From: Candidatus Bathyarchaeota archaeon
GTDB taxonomy: Archaea; Thermoproteota; Bathyarchaeia; 40CM-2-53-6; RBG-13-38-9
DNA length: 38,872 bases
Direction of reading: 5' to 3'
Assembly (NCBI GenBank): GCA_007050885.1
Contig: SMYQ01000081.1
Coordinates: forward strand, 1-38,872
A program made the translations under genes and the position numbers. Positions 8,411 to 16,862 of this stretch are shown piece by piece; positions within the stretch are counted from its first letter, which is position 1; every line of letters starts with the position of its first letter. The notes below the pieces were generated by a model that did not search any database, had not been told where the DNA came from, and saw nothing but the letters and a program-made list of their open reading frames with translations.

Positions 8411-8905
8411 ATGGATTCAGACAAAGAGAAAAAAATAGAAAAAGCTTACGAATCAGGATTCAAATATGAAAGAGATTATGGTAGTTGTCCACAATGCACA
8501 TTCGCAGCTGTAAGCGAAATTCTAGGAAAAGAAAGCAAAGAGATCTTTAAGGCCATCGATGGACTGGCAGGTGGATTAGGACGAACCACTAACGGAACAT
8601 GTGGAGCTCTTACAGGTGGAGTTGCAGCAATAAGCCAAAGATACGGTCGAGAAGATTTTCCAAACTTAGGAAAAAGAGAGAAATGTATGACGCTTGCCAA
8701 GAAACTGCATGATCGCTTCATAGAAGAGTATGGAAGTGTAATCTGTAAAGATGTCCAGACTAAGATTATGGGTAGATCCTATGACTTCTGGAACCCAAAA
8801 GAGCGCGAAGAATTTGATAAGGCAGGAGGACATACGGAGAAGTGTCCAGATGTTGTTGGTAAGGCTGCGAAATGGACTATTGAGATATTAATGGATGAAA
8901 AATAG
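8411..8905 (+). CDS. C_GCAxxG_C_C family redox protein
   Basis: The 164-residue soluble protein carries the family signature: C26 and C29 in CPQC, a GTCGALTGG segment around C64, and further Cys at 92, 112 and 145. Members are thought to be redox-active and may bind an Fe-S cluster, often near electron-transfer genes, but the reaction is unknown. It is transcribed alone, divergent from the purP pair, and starts with ATG after a GTGAT-containing leader. Family assignment is firm; biochemical role is not. Confidence 0.85.
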   Translation: MDSDKEKKIEKAYESGFKYERDYGSCPQCTFAAVSEILGKESKEIFKAIDGLAGGLGRTTNGTCGALTGGVAAISQRYGREDFPNLGKREKCMTLAKKLHDRFIEEYGSVICKDVQTKIMGRSYDFWNPKEREEFDKAGGHTEKCPDVVGKAAKWTIEILMDEK

Positions 8906-8961
8906 TTCTTTATGACATTTTAATATAATTCAGAGTTTAGTGCGCAACTTTTGATTTGAGC

Positions 8962-8969
8962 TTATATAG
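8962..8969 (+). promoter_or_regulatory. TATA box of the methionine adenosyltransferase gene
   Basis: TTATATAG matches the archaeal box A. It would place the transcript start near 8993 and give a leader of about 70 bases before the ATG. I see no SAM-riboswitch-like structure in that leader. Confidence 0.55.
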
Positions 8970-9060
8970 TGGAGATTTTTGAATAGAAGATTCCTTTTGG
9001 AATAACTTCGGCACAAGTTTATTAATGATTCATATGAGCCAATAAGACCTAGGTTTTCAC

Positions 9061-10266
9061 ATGTCTGAAATCATAATCGATTCACTTATTCAAACTCCCT
9101 TACAGGAGCAGAGGACTGAGATCTGCGAGCGTAAAGGCCTCGGTCATCCGGATACAATATGCGATGCTATAATGGATGAAGTATCAAGAGCGCTGAGTCT
9201 TGAATACTTGAAAAGATTCGGATCAATCATGCACCACAATATAGACAAAGGTCTCTTAGTCGCAGGGGATGTCGATGTAGCATTTGGTGGGGGCAAAGTT
9301 ATAAAACCAATGCTTCTGGTATTCGGCGATAGAGCAACCTTTACAGTCGGTTCTGAAACAATACCTGTAGAAGATATCACCATAAAAACAGCTAAGGAAT
9401 GGATCACAAATAATCTTAGACTAATAGATCCTGACCACCATGTCAAATATGATGTCGAACTAAAACGTGGTTCTACAGCACTTACAGACATATTCCAGCG
9501 TAAAGAGAAGTATCTAGGTGCCAATGATACCTCAGCTGCTGTTGGCTTCGCCCCTCTCACACCGACCGAACAAACTGTTCGCGACACTGAATTCTATATC
9601 AATAGTCAAGAGTTCAAGAAGGAGTTCCCAGAAATAGGAGAGGATGTAAAAGTAATGGGACTGCGTAAGGATGATTTGCTCGATCTTACCATTGGAACGG
9701 CTTTCGTGGACAGTCATATCGATAACGAGAGTAAGTATTTCCGATTGAAAGGAGAAGTTCTAGAAAAAATCAAGCAATATGTTGGATCAAAGGTTGATAT
9801 GAAAATAAGTATAGATCTCAATACTGCAGATAGACCAGGGCGTGGAATTGGAGGGCTGTTCCTAACGGTTTTAGGTACATCTGCTGACGGAGGCGATTGT
9901 GGTCAAGTTGGCAGAGGTAATAGAGTTAATGGGATAATCCCATTAAATAGACCAACCTGCTCTGAAGCAGCATGCGGAAAGAATCCGGTAAGTCACGTTG
10001 GGAAGATCTACAATATTCTGACCTACAAGATCGCCGATGAAATCTATAGCAAAGTCCCCGGAATAAAAGAGGTATACGTTTGGTTGCTCAGTCAAATCGG
10101 TCGACCAATAAACGAACCAAAAATTGTCTCAACTCAACTCATACTTGAATCAAATACATCTATGAAGGACGTGGCTAGACCTGTTGAGGAGGTAATTCAA
10201 GCAGAGTTCGATAGGCTTGATGTTTTCTGCAATGATCTAGTATACGGAAAAGTAAAACTGTGCTGA
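9061..10266 (+). CDS. mat: archaeal S-adenosylmethionine synthetase
   Basis: The 401-residue protein is the archaeal type of methionine adenosyltransferase, distantly related to bacterial MetK. It makes S-adenosylmethionine from ATP and methionine in the cytoplasm. The N-terminal ERKGLGHPDTICD segment, the GDVDVAFGGG strand, the DTSAAVGFAPLTPTE stretch and the GRGNRVNGIIPLNRP segment are all typical, and the length is normal. It is monocistronic with its own TATA box, and the next gene points the other way. The window also holds users of SAM: a SPOUT methyltransferase and a radical SAM protein. Confidence 0.96.
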   Translation: MSEIIIDSLIQTPLQEQRTEICERKGLGHPDTICDAIMDEVSRALSLEYLKRFGSIMHHNIDKGLLVAGDVDVAFGGGKVIKPMLLVFGDRATFTVGSETIPVEDITIKTAKEWITNNLRLIDPDHHVKYDVELKRGSTALTDIFQRKEKYLGANDTSAAVGFAPLTPTEQTVRDTEFYINSQEFKKEFPEIGEDVKVMGLRKDDLLDLTIGTAFVDSHIDNESKYFRLKGEVLEKIKQYVGSKVDMKISIDLNTADRPGRGIGGLFLTVLGTSADGGDCGQVGRGNRVNGIIPLNRPTCSEAACGKNPVSHVGKIYNILTYKIADEIYSKVPGIKEVYVWLLSQIGRPINEPKIVSTQLILESNTSMKDVARPVEEVIQAEFDRLDVFCNDLVYGKVKLC

Positions 10267-10323
10267 ACGAGAATTAGACCTAATAGATATGCTATCAATG
10301 CAAATAAGATGGATTGGACACGG

Positions 10324-10689
10324 CTATCTTTTCATAACCTCATTCAAAACGAGTTGACAATTCCAATATTTTGAACAATATACGGTACAGTATTCTGGGT
10401 CAGGTCCGTTGCATTCGCTATCATTCTTGTATGCCTTTAGGTGAACTCCAAAATCATGGTTGTTCGTATTTTTCTGGTTAGGTTGAGTATTCTTTCTATG
10501 CCAGTCACCAAGGATTGGAGGGCTAGTGAACATTTGACAAGCAGGATGATCCCTGCTTACTTCCGTCTCTGTTTTTGGACAGAATCCACTCCTGCATTTA
10601 CTGAAAGTCTCACACTCGCTACATTTCTTTCCGGTATTATCAGAAACCAGACTTACAGACTGGTTGAACCTAAAAGATTTATTAGCCGT
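10324..10689 (-). CDS. small Cys-rich protein, apparent ACG start
   Basis: An open frame of 121 codons runs between in-frame stops and holds nine Cys: a front group CSEC, KC, FC and a DHPAC, then EC, YC, YC and NC towards the C-terminus. The only ATG (10531-10533) would discard the first five Cys. No ATG, GTG or TTG exists upstream in frame, yet a perfect AGGAGG lies seven bases before an ACG at 10687-10689. I therefore infer that translation starts at this ACG, or that the start codon has mutated from ATG. The Cys pattern suggests zinc or Fe-S binding. Family not recognised. Confidence 0.55.
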   Translation of the reverse strand, partial: TANKSFRFNQSVSLVSDNTGKKCSECETFSKCRSGFCPKTETEVSRDHPACQMFTSPPILGDWHRKNTQPNQKNTNNHDFGVHLKAYKNDSECNGPDPEYCTVYCSKYWNCQLVLNEVMKR

Positions 10690-10696
10690 TCAGAAT

Positions 10697-10702
10697 CCTC
10701 CT
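10697..10702 (-). promoter_or_regulatory. strong Shine-Dalgarno deciding the Cys-rich protein start
   Basis: AGGAGG on the minus strand, with seven bases to the ACG codon of the Cys-rich frame. No standard start codon of any useful frame is at this distance, so the site supports the longer protein. Confidence 0.55.
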
Positions 10703-10821
10703 AAGGCATAGTGAGGCTAAGTTTTCATTATAGAGCTTCTTTAAATGAAAATGTCAAGTGGGCGACTGTTCAAGAAAATTTGTTGAGCTCTTCTTGAGTC
10801 ATTTGTAGGCTGCTTTATCTT

Positions 10822-11985
10822 ATGAACTTATTCAATATTGATCGTTTGAAGAAAAATTGGCGAAATAAAGTCTCTCTCTTACCTCAAGGTATACCTATAC
10901 TTGGTAAGTTTCTTAATTATTTGTTGCGAGTAGCAGTTCTATTTTTTGTCTTTACTTTTATCGTTTCTTTATTTCTTGGTTTGGTGTTAATGTTTAGTCC
11001 TGAAGGCAGCCAATTCAGTTTTTCAAATATTGAAAATCTTCCTTTTGGCCTTCTGACACTTTTCATCGTAGCATTACCGGTGAAAACTACATATGGCGCA
11101 ATTTTTGTTTTAATATGGATAATCTACGCACTATGTTTCATAATTTCTTGGAAAACAAATGTTGGTTTCATAAAAGCTGTTAGGAAAAACTTCGATAGTA
11201 AATCCCTACTGGAAAATAAGAATTTTCTATTTATGTTTCCATTGATTTCTAGTTCTCTACTGGTTCTAGTTATCTTGGTTCAAAGTCTGCAGGAGACAGT
11301 GGGAGTGCCGACAGGTTCGATAGATTTCGATAATGCCTATAGAGGGCTTTTTGAGTTAGCGTATTCCCCGCTCTTTGAAGAAATTATGTTTAGAATATCT
11401 CCCTTTGCGGTCTATTATGCTATCCTTCTTATGTTTAATCAAGCACGGTGGCAGATCTGGAGTTTAGGTATTTACATCAAATTATTCTTTTCAGCAGTTT
11501 TGTTTCCCGAGAGAATGAAGAAAAGACTAGGTCTTCCTCAAATTGAAAATGTTGGAGTAAGAAAAGGAATAAGTAATGGTGAATGGCTGATGATAATCTT
11601 AACTTCAACAATGTTCGGCCTTGCTCATTATGTATCAGGTTCCGGCTGGGAGATTGGTAAGATCACTTCTTCTTTCTTAGCTGGATTTGTATTCTGCTTA
11701 GCCTATCTTGCATTCGGATTCCACGCACCGATTTTATTGCACTGGTTTTTTAACTATTACTTCTATGTGTATGAGGTCGCTACTCAAAATTACCAAGGTA
11801 TCTTTGAAAATATCGAAAGCATAATTGATTTCACAATCCAGATATTAGGTCTTTCAATAATTCTCTTTCTTCTGACATATCTCATAATAAAACTATACCG
11901 CGACTCTATCTCATCATCTGATGCAAAAAGTATTGAATCAGACCCGACTACGAATTTATCATCAAACGATAAAATAGAGAATTAA
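10822..11985 (+). CDS. CPBP (CAAX/Rce1-like) intramembrane metalloprotease
   Basis: The 387-residue membrane protein has about eight transmembrane segments and the three CPBP motifs: EEIMFR (EExxxR) near residue 188, FGLAH (FxxxH) near 272 and HWFFN (HxxxN) near 311. Together these form the glutamate/histidine metal site of Rce1-type type II CAAX proteases. Archaeal members have unknown substrates. The long hydrophilic C-terminal tail is cytoplasmic by prediction. It is followed after 21 bases by an MBL-fold gene on the same strand, so the two may form an operon. Confidence 0.85.
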   Translation: MNLFNIDRLKKNWRNKVSLLPQGIPILGKFLNYLLRVAVLFFVFTFIVSLFLGLVLMFSPEGSQFSFSNIENLPFGLLTLFIVALPVKTTYGAIFVLIWIIYALCFIISWKTNVGFIKAVRKNFDSKSLLENKNFLFMFPLISSSLLVLVILVQSLQETVGVPTGSIDFDNAYRGLFELAYSPLFEEIMFRISPFAVYYAILLMFNQARWQIWSLGIYIKLFFSAVLFPERMKKRLGLPQIENVGVRKGISNGEWLMIILTSTMFGLAHYVSGSGWEIGKITSSFLAGFVFCLAYLAFGFHAPILLHWFFNYYFYVYEVATQNYQGIFENIESIIDFTIQILGLSIILFLLTYLIIKLYRDSISSSDAKSIESDPTTNLSSNDKIEN

Positions 11986-12006
11986 ATCTGAGGTGTAATC
12001 CTGACA

Positions 12007-12819
12007 ATGGATCAATTAATTTTTCTTGGAACCGGTGGAGGACGATTTTCGATGATTACTCAAAAAAGAAGAACTGGTGGTATCAGATTAATCGGCTCAT
12101 CAAATATCCAAATAGATCCTGGACCTGGGTCAATCGCTTATTCTCACCAATTAAATATCGATCCATCGAAAGTTGATTCATTATTAATATCACATTGCCA
12201 TCCAGACCATGATAATGATGCTGAAATATACATAGAAGCAATGACTAATGGCGGAACAAAAAAAAGAGGTACGCTAATAGCTCCAAAGGGAGTTATCGAA
12301 GGAAATAACGTTTGTGAAGTTCGCATTTCAAATTATCACAAAAACCAACTAGCCAAGGTGATTAAGGCAGAAATAGGGAAGACGATCATATTGGAAAATG
12401 CAAAGATCGAAGTTGTTAATGCAAAGCATCAAGATCCAGACACCGTCGGTTACAAAATAAGTCTGGAATCTATTGATCTCGGATATACATCGGATACAGA
12501 ATACTTTTCAGGATTAGGTAGTCAATTCAAAGGAGTGGACATACTTCTTGTTTGTGTACTTCGACCCAGAGATGTACCAATTAAAGGCCATCTCTGCACA
12601 AATGACGTGATAAAAATTTTAGACGAGGCTAAACCGAAACTTTGCATTCTAACAGGATTTGGCATAAAAATGATATATGCGCATCCAGATCGCGAGGCAA
12701 AATTTATAGAACAGACATCAAAAATCAAAACAATTGCTGCCAGAGATAATATGGCGCTTAAACTTGCAGAGTATCAAACGCAAGATAATGGAGATGGACT
12801 ATCAAGATTTCTTAACTAG
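12007..12819 (+). CDS. MBL-fold metallohydrolase
   Basis: The 270-residue protein opens with the FLGTGGGRF strand and carries the metallo-beta-lactamase motif H-C-H-P-D-H near residues 61-66, a later His in AKHQDPDTVG, an Asp in SDTEYF and a His in YAHPDRE. This set can bind two metal ions. The family includes RNases, phosphodiesterases and lactonases. The short form without a beta-CASP domain leans towards a tRNase Z or phosphodiesterase-like hydrolase, but the substrate is not readable. It lies between the CPBP protease and ValRS. Confidence 0.85.
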   Translation: MDQLIFLGTGGGRFSMITQKRRTGGIRLIGSSNIQIDPGPGSIAYSHQLNIDPSKVDSLLISHCHPDHDNDAEIYIEAMTNGGTKKRGTLIAPKGVIEGNNVCEVRISNYHKNQLAKVIKAEIGKTIILENAKIEVVNAKHQDPDTVGYKISLESIDLGYTSDTEYFSGLGSQFKGVDILLVCVLRPRDVPIKGHLCTNDVIKILDEAKPKLCILTGFGIKMIYAHPDREAKFIEQTSKIKTIAARDNMALKLAEYQTQDNGDGLSRFLN

Positions 12820-12905
12820 TACATGATTAAACACTTATAGTGTTTGGAAATCTTTTTGAAGTTATCATGATAAAATGTGCTGACCTAGATTGCTAGCCCG
12901 CGCCA

Positions 12906-15386
12906 GTGGTGACAATTTTGAGAATCAATGAAAAAATTAATCTCGAAAAGACATACAAACCTTCTGAGACGGAGGACAAGTGGCAAAAAATTTGGAACCA
13001 ATGGGAAATATACAATTTTGATCCTCATGATCTAAATAGACCAACCTATAGTATCGATACTCCTCCACCATATCCGAGTGGAGAATTCCATATGGGCAAT
13101 GCATTAAACTGGTGCTATTTTGATTTCGTAGCTAGATACAAACGAATGAAAGGATTCAATGTGCATTTCCCACAAGGTTGGGATTGTCATGGATTACCAA
13201 CTGAAGTTAGAGCTGAAAAGGCGCATAAGATTAGAAAACGAGACATACCGGTCAAAGAATTTAAAGATCTCTGCATCAAGCTGACAAACGAATTCATTGA
13301 GAAAATGAAGAAAGCTATGAAAGCCATGGGTTATTCCATGGATTGGAACCTAGAGTATAAGACTATGGACACAAGATATTATAGTGCAACTCAACTCTCG
13401 TTTTTAATCCTTTACGAGAACGGTTATATCTATAGAGGAGAACACCCCGTCAATTGGTGTCCAAGGTGTGAGACTGCAATAGCTGAAGCTGAAGTAACAT
13501 ATATGGAACGTGAAAACGAGCTCATCTCTATAATATTTGGTAGTGAAAAAAACAAGCTTCTTATTGCAACAACGCGCCCAGAACTACTTCCAGCTTGTGT
13601 TGCTGTAGCTGTAAACCCCGATGATGATCGATACAATTCCTATATTGGTAACGAAATAGAAATCCCCCTCCTTGAAAGTCAAGTCAAGATACTTGCTGAT
13701 GAAGATGTAGATCCAGAGTTTGGAACTGGAGTAGTAATGGTCTGTACTTTCGGGGACAAAACTGATGTAAAATGGCAGAAAAAATACAATCTACCTATAG
13801 TCCAACTTGTAACTGAAGATGGTCACATAAGTGAAGAAGGTGGAAAATATAAAGGCCTTACATTGAATAAGGCCAAGCAAAGCATTCTTGAAGATCTGAA
13901 GAAAAAAGATTTGGTACAGAAAACTCAGAACATCAAACAGAATATAGGGGCTTGTTGGCGATGCAATACTCCTGTGGAAATAATTTCTAGAATGCAATGG
14001 TTCATGACTACACGTAAAATGACTGAGGATGTTTTACAGTGGAGTGAGAAGGTCAATTGGATCCCTCAATTCTCCAAATATAGAATGATTGATTGGGCAA
14101 AATCTCTAGATTGGGATTGGGTGATCTCCAGGCAAAGAATTTTCGCAACACCAATACCCATTTGGTATTGTAAAAGTTGTAATCAAGTTATTATCGCCAA
14201 GCGAGAATGGCTTCCAATAGATCCGAGGTTCGGACCACCAAAATTAGAGAAATGTCAAGAATGTGGTTGTAAAGAATTTATTGGAGAAACTGATGTTATG
14301 GACACTTGGATGGACTCATCAATCACATGTGCTTTTCATGCTGGTTGGCCTTATAATGATGAATCCATGAAAAGACTTTTTCCAGCTGATCTTCAACCTA
14401 ACGGTCTAGATATAATCAGAACGTGGGATTACTATCTAATGGTGAAAAGCCTAGCTCTATTTGGTAAGGCACCATACAAAACCGTTCTTGTAAATGGTAT
14501 GGTTAGAGGTGCAGATGGTAGAATGATGCATAAGTCCTTTGGAAATTACGTAGAAGCTCAGGAGGCGATAAAAAGATATGGTGCAGACCCGCTAAGACAA
14601 TGGGCAGCTGCCGGAGGAGCGACAGGATATGATTTGCCATTCAACTGGAGTGAAGTTGAACATGGAAAGAAATTTTTGACAAAACTCTGGAACGCTGCTA
14701 AATTTGTTATCATGAACCTAAACGATTTTCAAGAGTACGATGGAGAACTTGAACTTGTCGACCGGTGGATTCTAACAAAAATGGAGAAGCTAAAAGAATC
14801 TGTATCAAAATCCTATGAGAAATTCGAATTCAATAACGCATTAGAAGCTATTAGACAATTTACTTGGCATACGTTTTGTGATCAATATCTTGAAGCTGTA
14901 AAACATAGACTCTATAGTGAAAAAGAGACATCGCTGGCGCAAAGAAAAGCAGCACAATACACTTTACATTATTCTCTGCTTAAGATAATTCAGTTGTTAG
15001 CGCCAATTTGTCCTCATATCTGTGAAGAAATATATCAGAATTTCCCAGCACTTTTAGATAGAAAGAAGAGCATCCATATAACTGAGTGGCCTAAACCTGA
15101 TCCGAATTTTACTAATGATCAAACTGAAAATGAAGGGGACGCTCTATTGGCTATAGTATCTGAAATTAGACGAATAAAATCTGAAAATAAAATATCTTTG
15201 AAGGCTCCTATTACCCGCATACAGATATATGCAGGTCAAATGCACCTAACAACCATTAATAATCATAGAAATGATATCGCTCAAATCATTCATGCTAATG
15301 AAATAAATATTTTACAATTAGAAAATAATAGTCCAGGAAAAGAAATACAAAATTATCCAAATATTAGAATCAATTTAAAAATCTAG
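12906..15386 (+). CDS. valS: valyl-tRNA synthetase
   Basis: The 826-residue class I synthetase charges tRNA-Val. The HIGH motif is PYPSGEFHMGN near residue 60, followed by FPQGWDCHGLPTEVRAEK. The CP1 editing domain shows TTRPELLPACVAVAVNP, and a zinc knuckle (CKSCN, then CQECGC) follows. The second signature reads GRMMHKSFGN, so KMSKS has become MMHKS while the Lys and Ser after the His are kept. The C-terminal anticodon-binding helices are present. The frame opens at tandem GTG codons with no strong ribosome-binding site, so the exact start is uncertain by a few residues. Confidence 0.95.
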   Translation: MVTILRINEKINLEKTYKPSETEDKWQKIWNQWEIYNFDPHDLNRPTYSIDTPPPYPSGEFHMGNALNWCYFDFVARYKRMKGFNVHFPQGWDCHGLPTEVRAEKAHKIRKRDIPVKEFKDLCIKLTNEFIEKMKKAMKAMGYSMDWNLEYKTMDTRYYSATQLSFLILYENGYIYRGEHPVNWCPRCETAIAEAEVTYMERENELISIIFGSEKNKLLIATTRPELLPACVAVAVNPDDDRYNSYIGNEIEIPLLESQVKILADEDVDPEFGTGVVMVCTFGDKTDVKWQKKYNLPIVQLVTEDGHISEEGGKYKGLTLNKAKQSILEDLKKKDLVQKTQNIKQNIGACWRCNTPVEIISRMQWFMTTRKMTEDVLQWSEKVNWIPQFSKYRMIDWAKSLDWDWVISRQRIFATPIPIWYCKSCNQVIIAKREWLPIDPRFGPPKLEKCQECGCKEFIGETDVMDTWMDSSITCAFHAGWPYNDESMKRLFPADLQPNGLDIIRTWDYYLMVKSLALFGKAPYKTVLVNGMVRGADGRMMHKSFGNYVEAQEAIKRYGADPLRQWAAAGGATGYDLPFNWSEVEHGKKFLTKLWNAAKFVIMNLNDFQEYDGELELVDRWILTKMEKLKESVSKSYEKFEFNNALEAIRQFTWHTFCDQYLEAVKHRLYSEKETSLAQRKAAQYTLHYSLLKIIQLLAPICPHICEEIYQNFPALLDRKKSIHITEWPKPDPNFTNDQTENEGDALLAIVSEIRRIKSENKISLKAPITRIQIYAGQMHLTTINNHRNDIAQIIHANEINILQLENNSPGKEIQNYPNIRINLKI

Positions 15387-15410
15387 ACAGATAGAATTCA
15401 AACCAAGAAG

Positions 15411-15420
15411 CTTTTAATAA
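15411..15420 (+). promoter_or_regulatory. TATA box of the OB-fold gene
   Basis: CTTTTAATAA fits box A about 70 bases before the ATG, leaving a leader of about 35 bases. Confidence 0.4.
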
Positions 15421-15479
15421 GATCAATATCGTTGTAGAAAATCGTTAGATATAATTCATTCTAACAGGAAACAAGAATA

Positions 15480-15770
15480 ATGAAAATAAATGAATTGAAA
15501 TCTGGGATGAGAAGGATCGAATGTGAAGGTAAAATTATTGACATTGGCGAAGTTAGAGATGTCATGACGAAATTTGGAGAGACAAGCCGAGTGGCGACCG
15601 CAACTTTAGAAGACGAATCGGGTACAATCAAACTGTCTTTATGGAATGAGACAATCGACAATGTGAAAGTCAATGATATGGTAAAAATTGAGAATGGTTA
15701 TGTAACAAGTTTCAGAGGAGAATCACAACTAAACTCGGGAAGATATGGAAAACTAACCGTTATAGAATAG
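15480..15770 (+). CDS. single OB-fold nucleic-acid-binding protein (RPA/SSB-like)
   Basis: The 96-residue protein is one OB-fold of the RPA type: KINELKSGM at the start, GKIIDIGEVRDV, a TLEDESGTIKLSLW strand and KVNDMVKIENGYV. This matches the single-domain archaeal ssDNA-binding proteins. It lacks the acidic C-terminal tail seen in bacterial SSB. It has its own TATA box and is followed by the convergent tRNA-Ser(UGA) gene. Single-stranded DNA or RNA binding is the likely role. Confidence 0.8.
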   Translation: MKINELKSGMRRIECEGKIIDIGEVRDVMTKFGETSRVATATLEDESGTIKLSLWNETIDNVKVNDMVKIENGYVTSFRGESQLNSGRYGKLTVIE

Positions 15771-15995
15771 TAAATCTCAAAACCACAAATTTCTGATTCA
15801 ATAATTCCAAGTCATCTTGGAGTATGCTTGGTCTAAAGTTAATAGTATAATTGAGAACTTTTACGTAAAATCATAAACTCGACTAATTATGCTTTTGAGT
15901 CTTTTTTTAACATACTAATTGAAACAATATTTATTGAATTGAAATGGCGCCGGGAGTGGGATTCGAACCCACGAGACCCGTAAGGGTCACAGGCT

Positions 15996-16008
15996 TGCTG
16001 TGAGATCA
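15996..16008 (-). other. tRNA-Ser(UGA) intron 3, position 37/38
   Basis: A 13-nt insertion at the canonical archaeal intron site. A one-base shift of both boundaries gives the same mature tRNA. Its fold is a relaxed, not textbook, bulge-helix-bulge. Confidence 0.75.
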
Positions 16009-16016
16009 TTCAAGGC

Positions 16017-16032
16017 TTACGCAATGAATTTA
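16017..16032 (-). other. tRNA-Ser(UGA) intron 2, position 29/30
   Basis: A 16-nt insertion inside the 5' anticodon strand. Exon GCGC pairs with intron GCGT as a 4-bp central helix flanked by 3-nt bulges AGT and AAG. Cutting after the second base of each bulge gives exactly the boundaries required for a 5-bp anticodon stem. Confidence 0.82.
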
Positions 16033-16040
16033 CTGCGCCT

Positions 16041-16061
16041 CTTGACCCTCAATTATGAGGT
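16041..16061 (-). other. tRNA-Ser(UGA) intron 1, D-loop
   Basis: A 21-nt insertion holding a CCTCA/TGAGG hairpin. A 3-nt bulge TAA precedes it, and a weak central helix is formed with GTC. Its removal yields a D-arm GCC-GAGTGGATTAA-GGC of normal size and brings the mature length to 86 nt. Boundaries are uncertain by about four bases. Confidence 0.7.
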
Positions 16062-16107
16062 TAATCCACTCGGCCATCCCGGCTAAGAGCAGGTTCTTAA
16101 CGCTTTG

Positions 16108-16116
16108 ATATAAAAT
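16108..16116 (-). promoter_or_regulatory. TATA box of tRNA-Ser(UGA)
   Basis: Minus-strand TTTTATATC-like box centred about 28 bases upstream of the tRNA 5' end, the normal distance for a leaderless archaeal tRNA transcript. Confidence 0.5.
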
Positions 16117-16246
16117 TGTTTGGCAAATAAACAAAAAATCTTTCAATTCTACTTAGAATTCGATACATATGCTAGCTGAAATGGCTCCATTGGCTTTGAG
16201 TTCTCCTGCAATAGGTTTTTCAGACAAATCTTAGAGAAACACATAG

Positions 16247-16702
16247 ATGAGATTGTCTGATAAAGACGAGCAAGAAAAACGTTTCAAATTCTTAGAGCAT
16301 ACGGCGGATGCCTACATAGAAGCATACGGGGAAAGTCTTGAGGAAGCCTATGCAAATTCAGCGATTGCTATGTTCCAAGTAATGACTGAAACGTCAAAAG
16401 TGGAGCCGAAGACTGAAGAATCGATCGAGGTTGAAGGTAAAGATCTTAGCTCTTTGCTATACTCTTGGCTTGAGGAACTTATTGTAAGACATGAAATCAA
16501 GAATAAGCTCTATTCAAAATTTCATATAGAAATTATTGAGGCTCAAAGAGGATCATACAGATTGAAAGCGAAAATCTATGGTGAAGATTTCAATTCTAAA
16601 AAACATCCTTCAAAAACAGAAGTTAAAGCTGTAACCTTCCATATGTTAGAAATTAATCAATCTAGAGATCAAAATAGGATTAGATTTGTACTTGACCTTT
16701 AA
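16247..16702 (+). CDS. archease (RtcB ligase activator)
   Basis: The 151-residue protein shows the archease pattern: FLEHTADAYIEAYG at 15-28 with the metal-binding acidic residues E17 and D21, EAYANSA, LLYSWLEELI and a C-terminal RFVLDL with a conserved Asp. Archease speeds guanylylation of RtcB and broadens its nucleotide use. The ligase gene follows 160 bases downstream on the same strand with its own TATA box, and the gene upstream is a tRNA that carries three introns. The arrangement fits a role in tRNA splicing. Confidence 0.94.
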   Translation: MRLSDKDEQEKRFKFLEHTADAYIEAYGESLEEAYANSAIAMFQVMTETSKVEPKTEESIEVEGKDLSSLLYSWLEELIVRHEIKNKLYSKFHIEIIEAQRGSYRLKAKIYGEDFNSKKHPSKTEVKAVTFHMLEINQSRDQNRIRFVLDL

Positions 16703-16774
16703 ATGACCAAATTAGTAATAAAAAATCTTTATTGATCTAGAAATCAGAATTTGATTCAAATCAAAGCTAAGAAG

Positions 16775-16782
16775 TTTTTAAA
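16775..16782 (+). promoter_or_regulatory. TATA box of rtcB
   Basis: TTTTTAAA lies about 85 bases before the RtcB start codon and suggests transcription separate from archease. Confidence 0.45.
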
Positions 16783-16862
16783 GGATCAATTTTCAGAAAC
16801 AACTTAAATGTATGTCCTTCAAACAATACTCGAAACCTTAGCATAATTATGGTGTATTCAGA

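Larger units (their letters stand above)
15948..16083 (-). tRNA. tRNA-Ser(UGA) with three introns
   Basis: The gene is 136 nt plus an encoded CCA (15945-15947). The acceptor GCCGGGA/TCCCGGC, G73, long variable arm GACCC-TTAC-GGGTC, T-arm GTGGG/CCCAC and GCC...GGC D-stem define a class II tRNA with serine-type G73. Read straight through, no anticodon arm forms. Removing 21 nt from the D-loop, 16 nt at position 29/30 and 13 nt at 37/38 gives an 86-nt tRNA with stem CAGGC/GCCTG and loop CTTGAAA; the anticodon TGA is at 16010-16012. The second tRNA-Ser of the window has the same body and the same two anticodon-arm intron positions. An archease gene follows divergently. Confidence 0.88.

Noticed and set aside
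10441..10704. 87-codon plus-strand frame over the Cys-rich gene
   Set aside because: The opposite frame has a regular Cys pattern and a strong ribosome-binding site; this one looks like its shadow.
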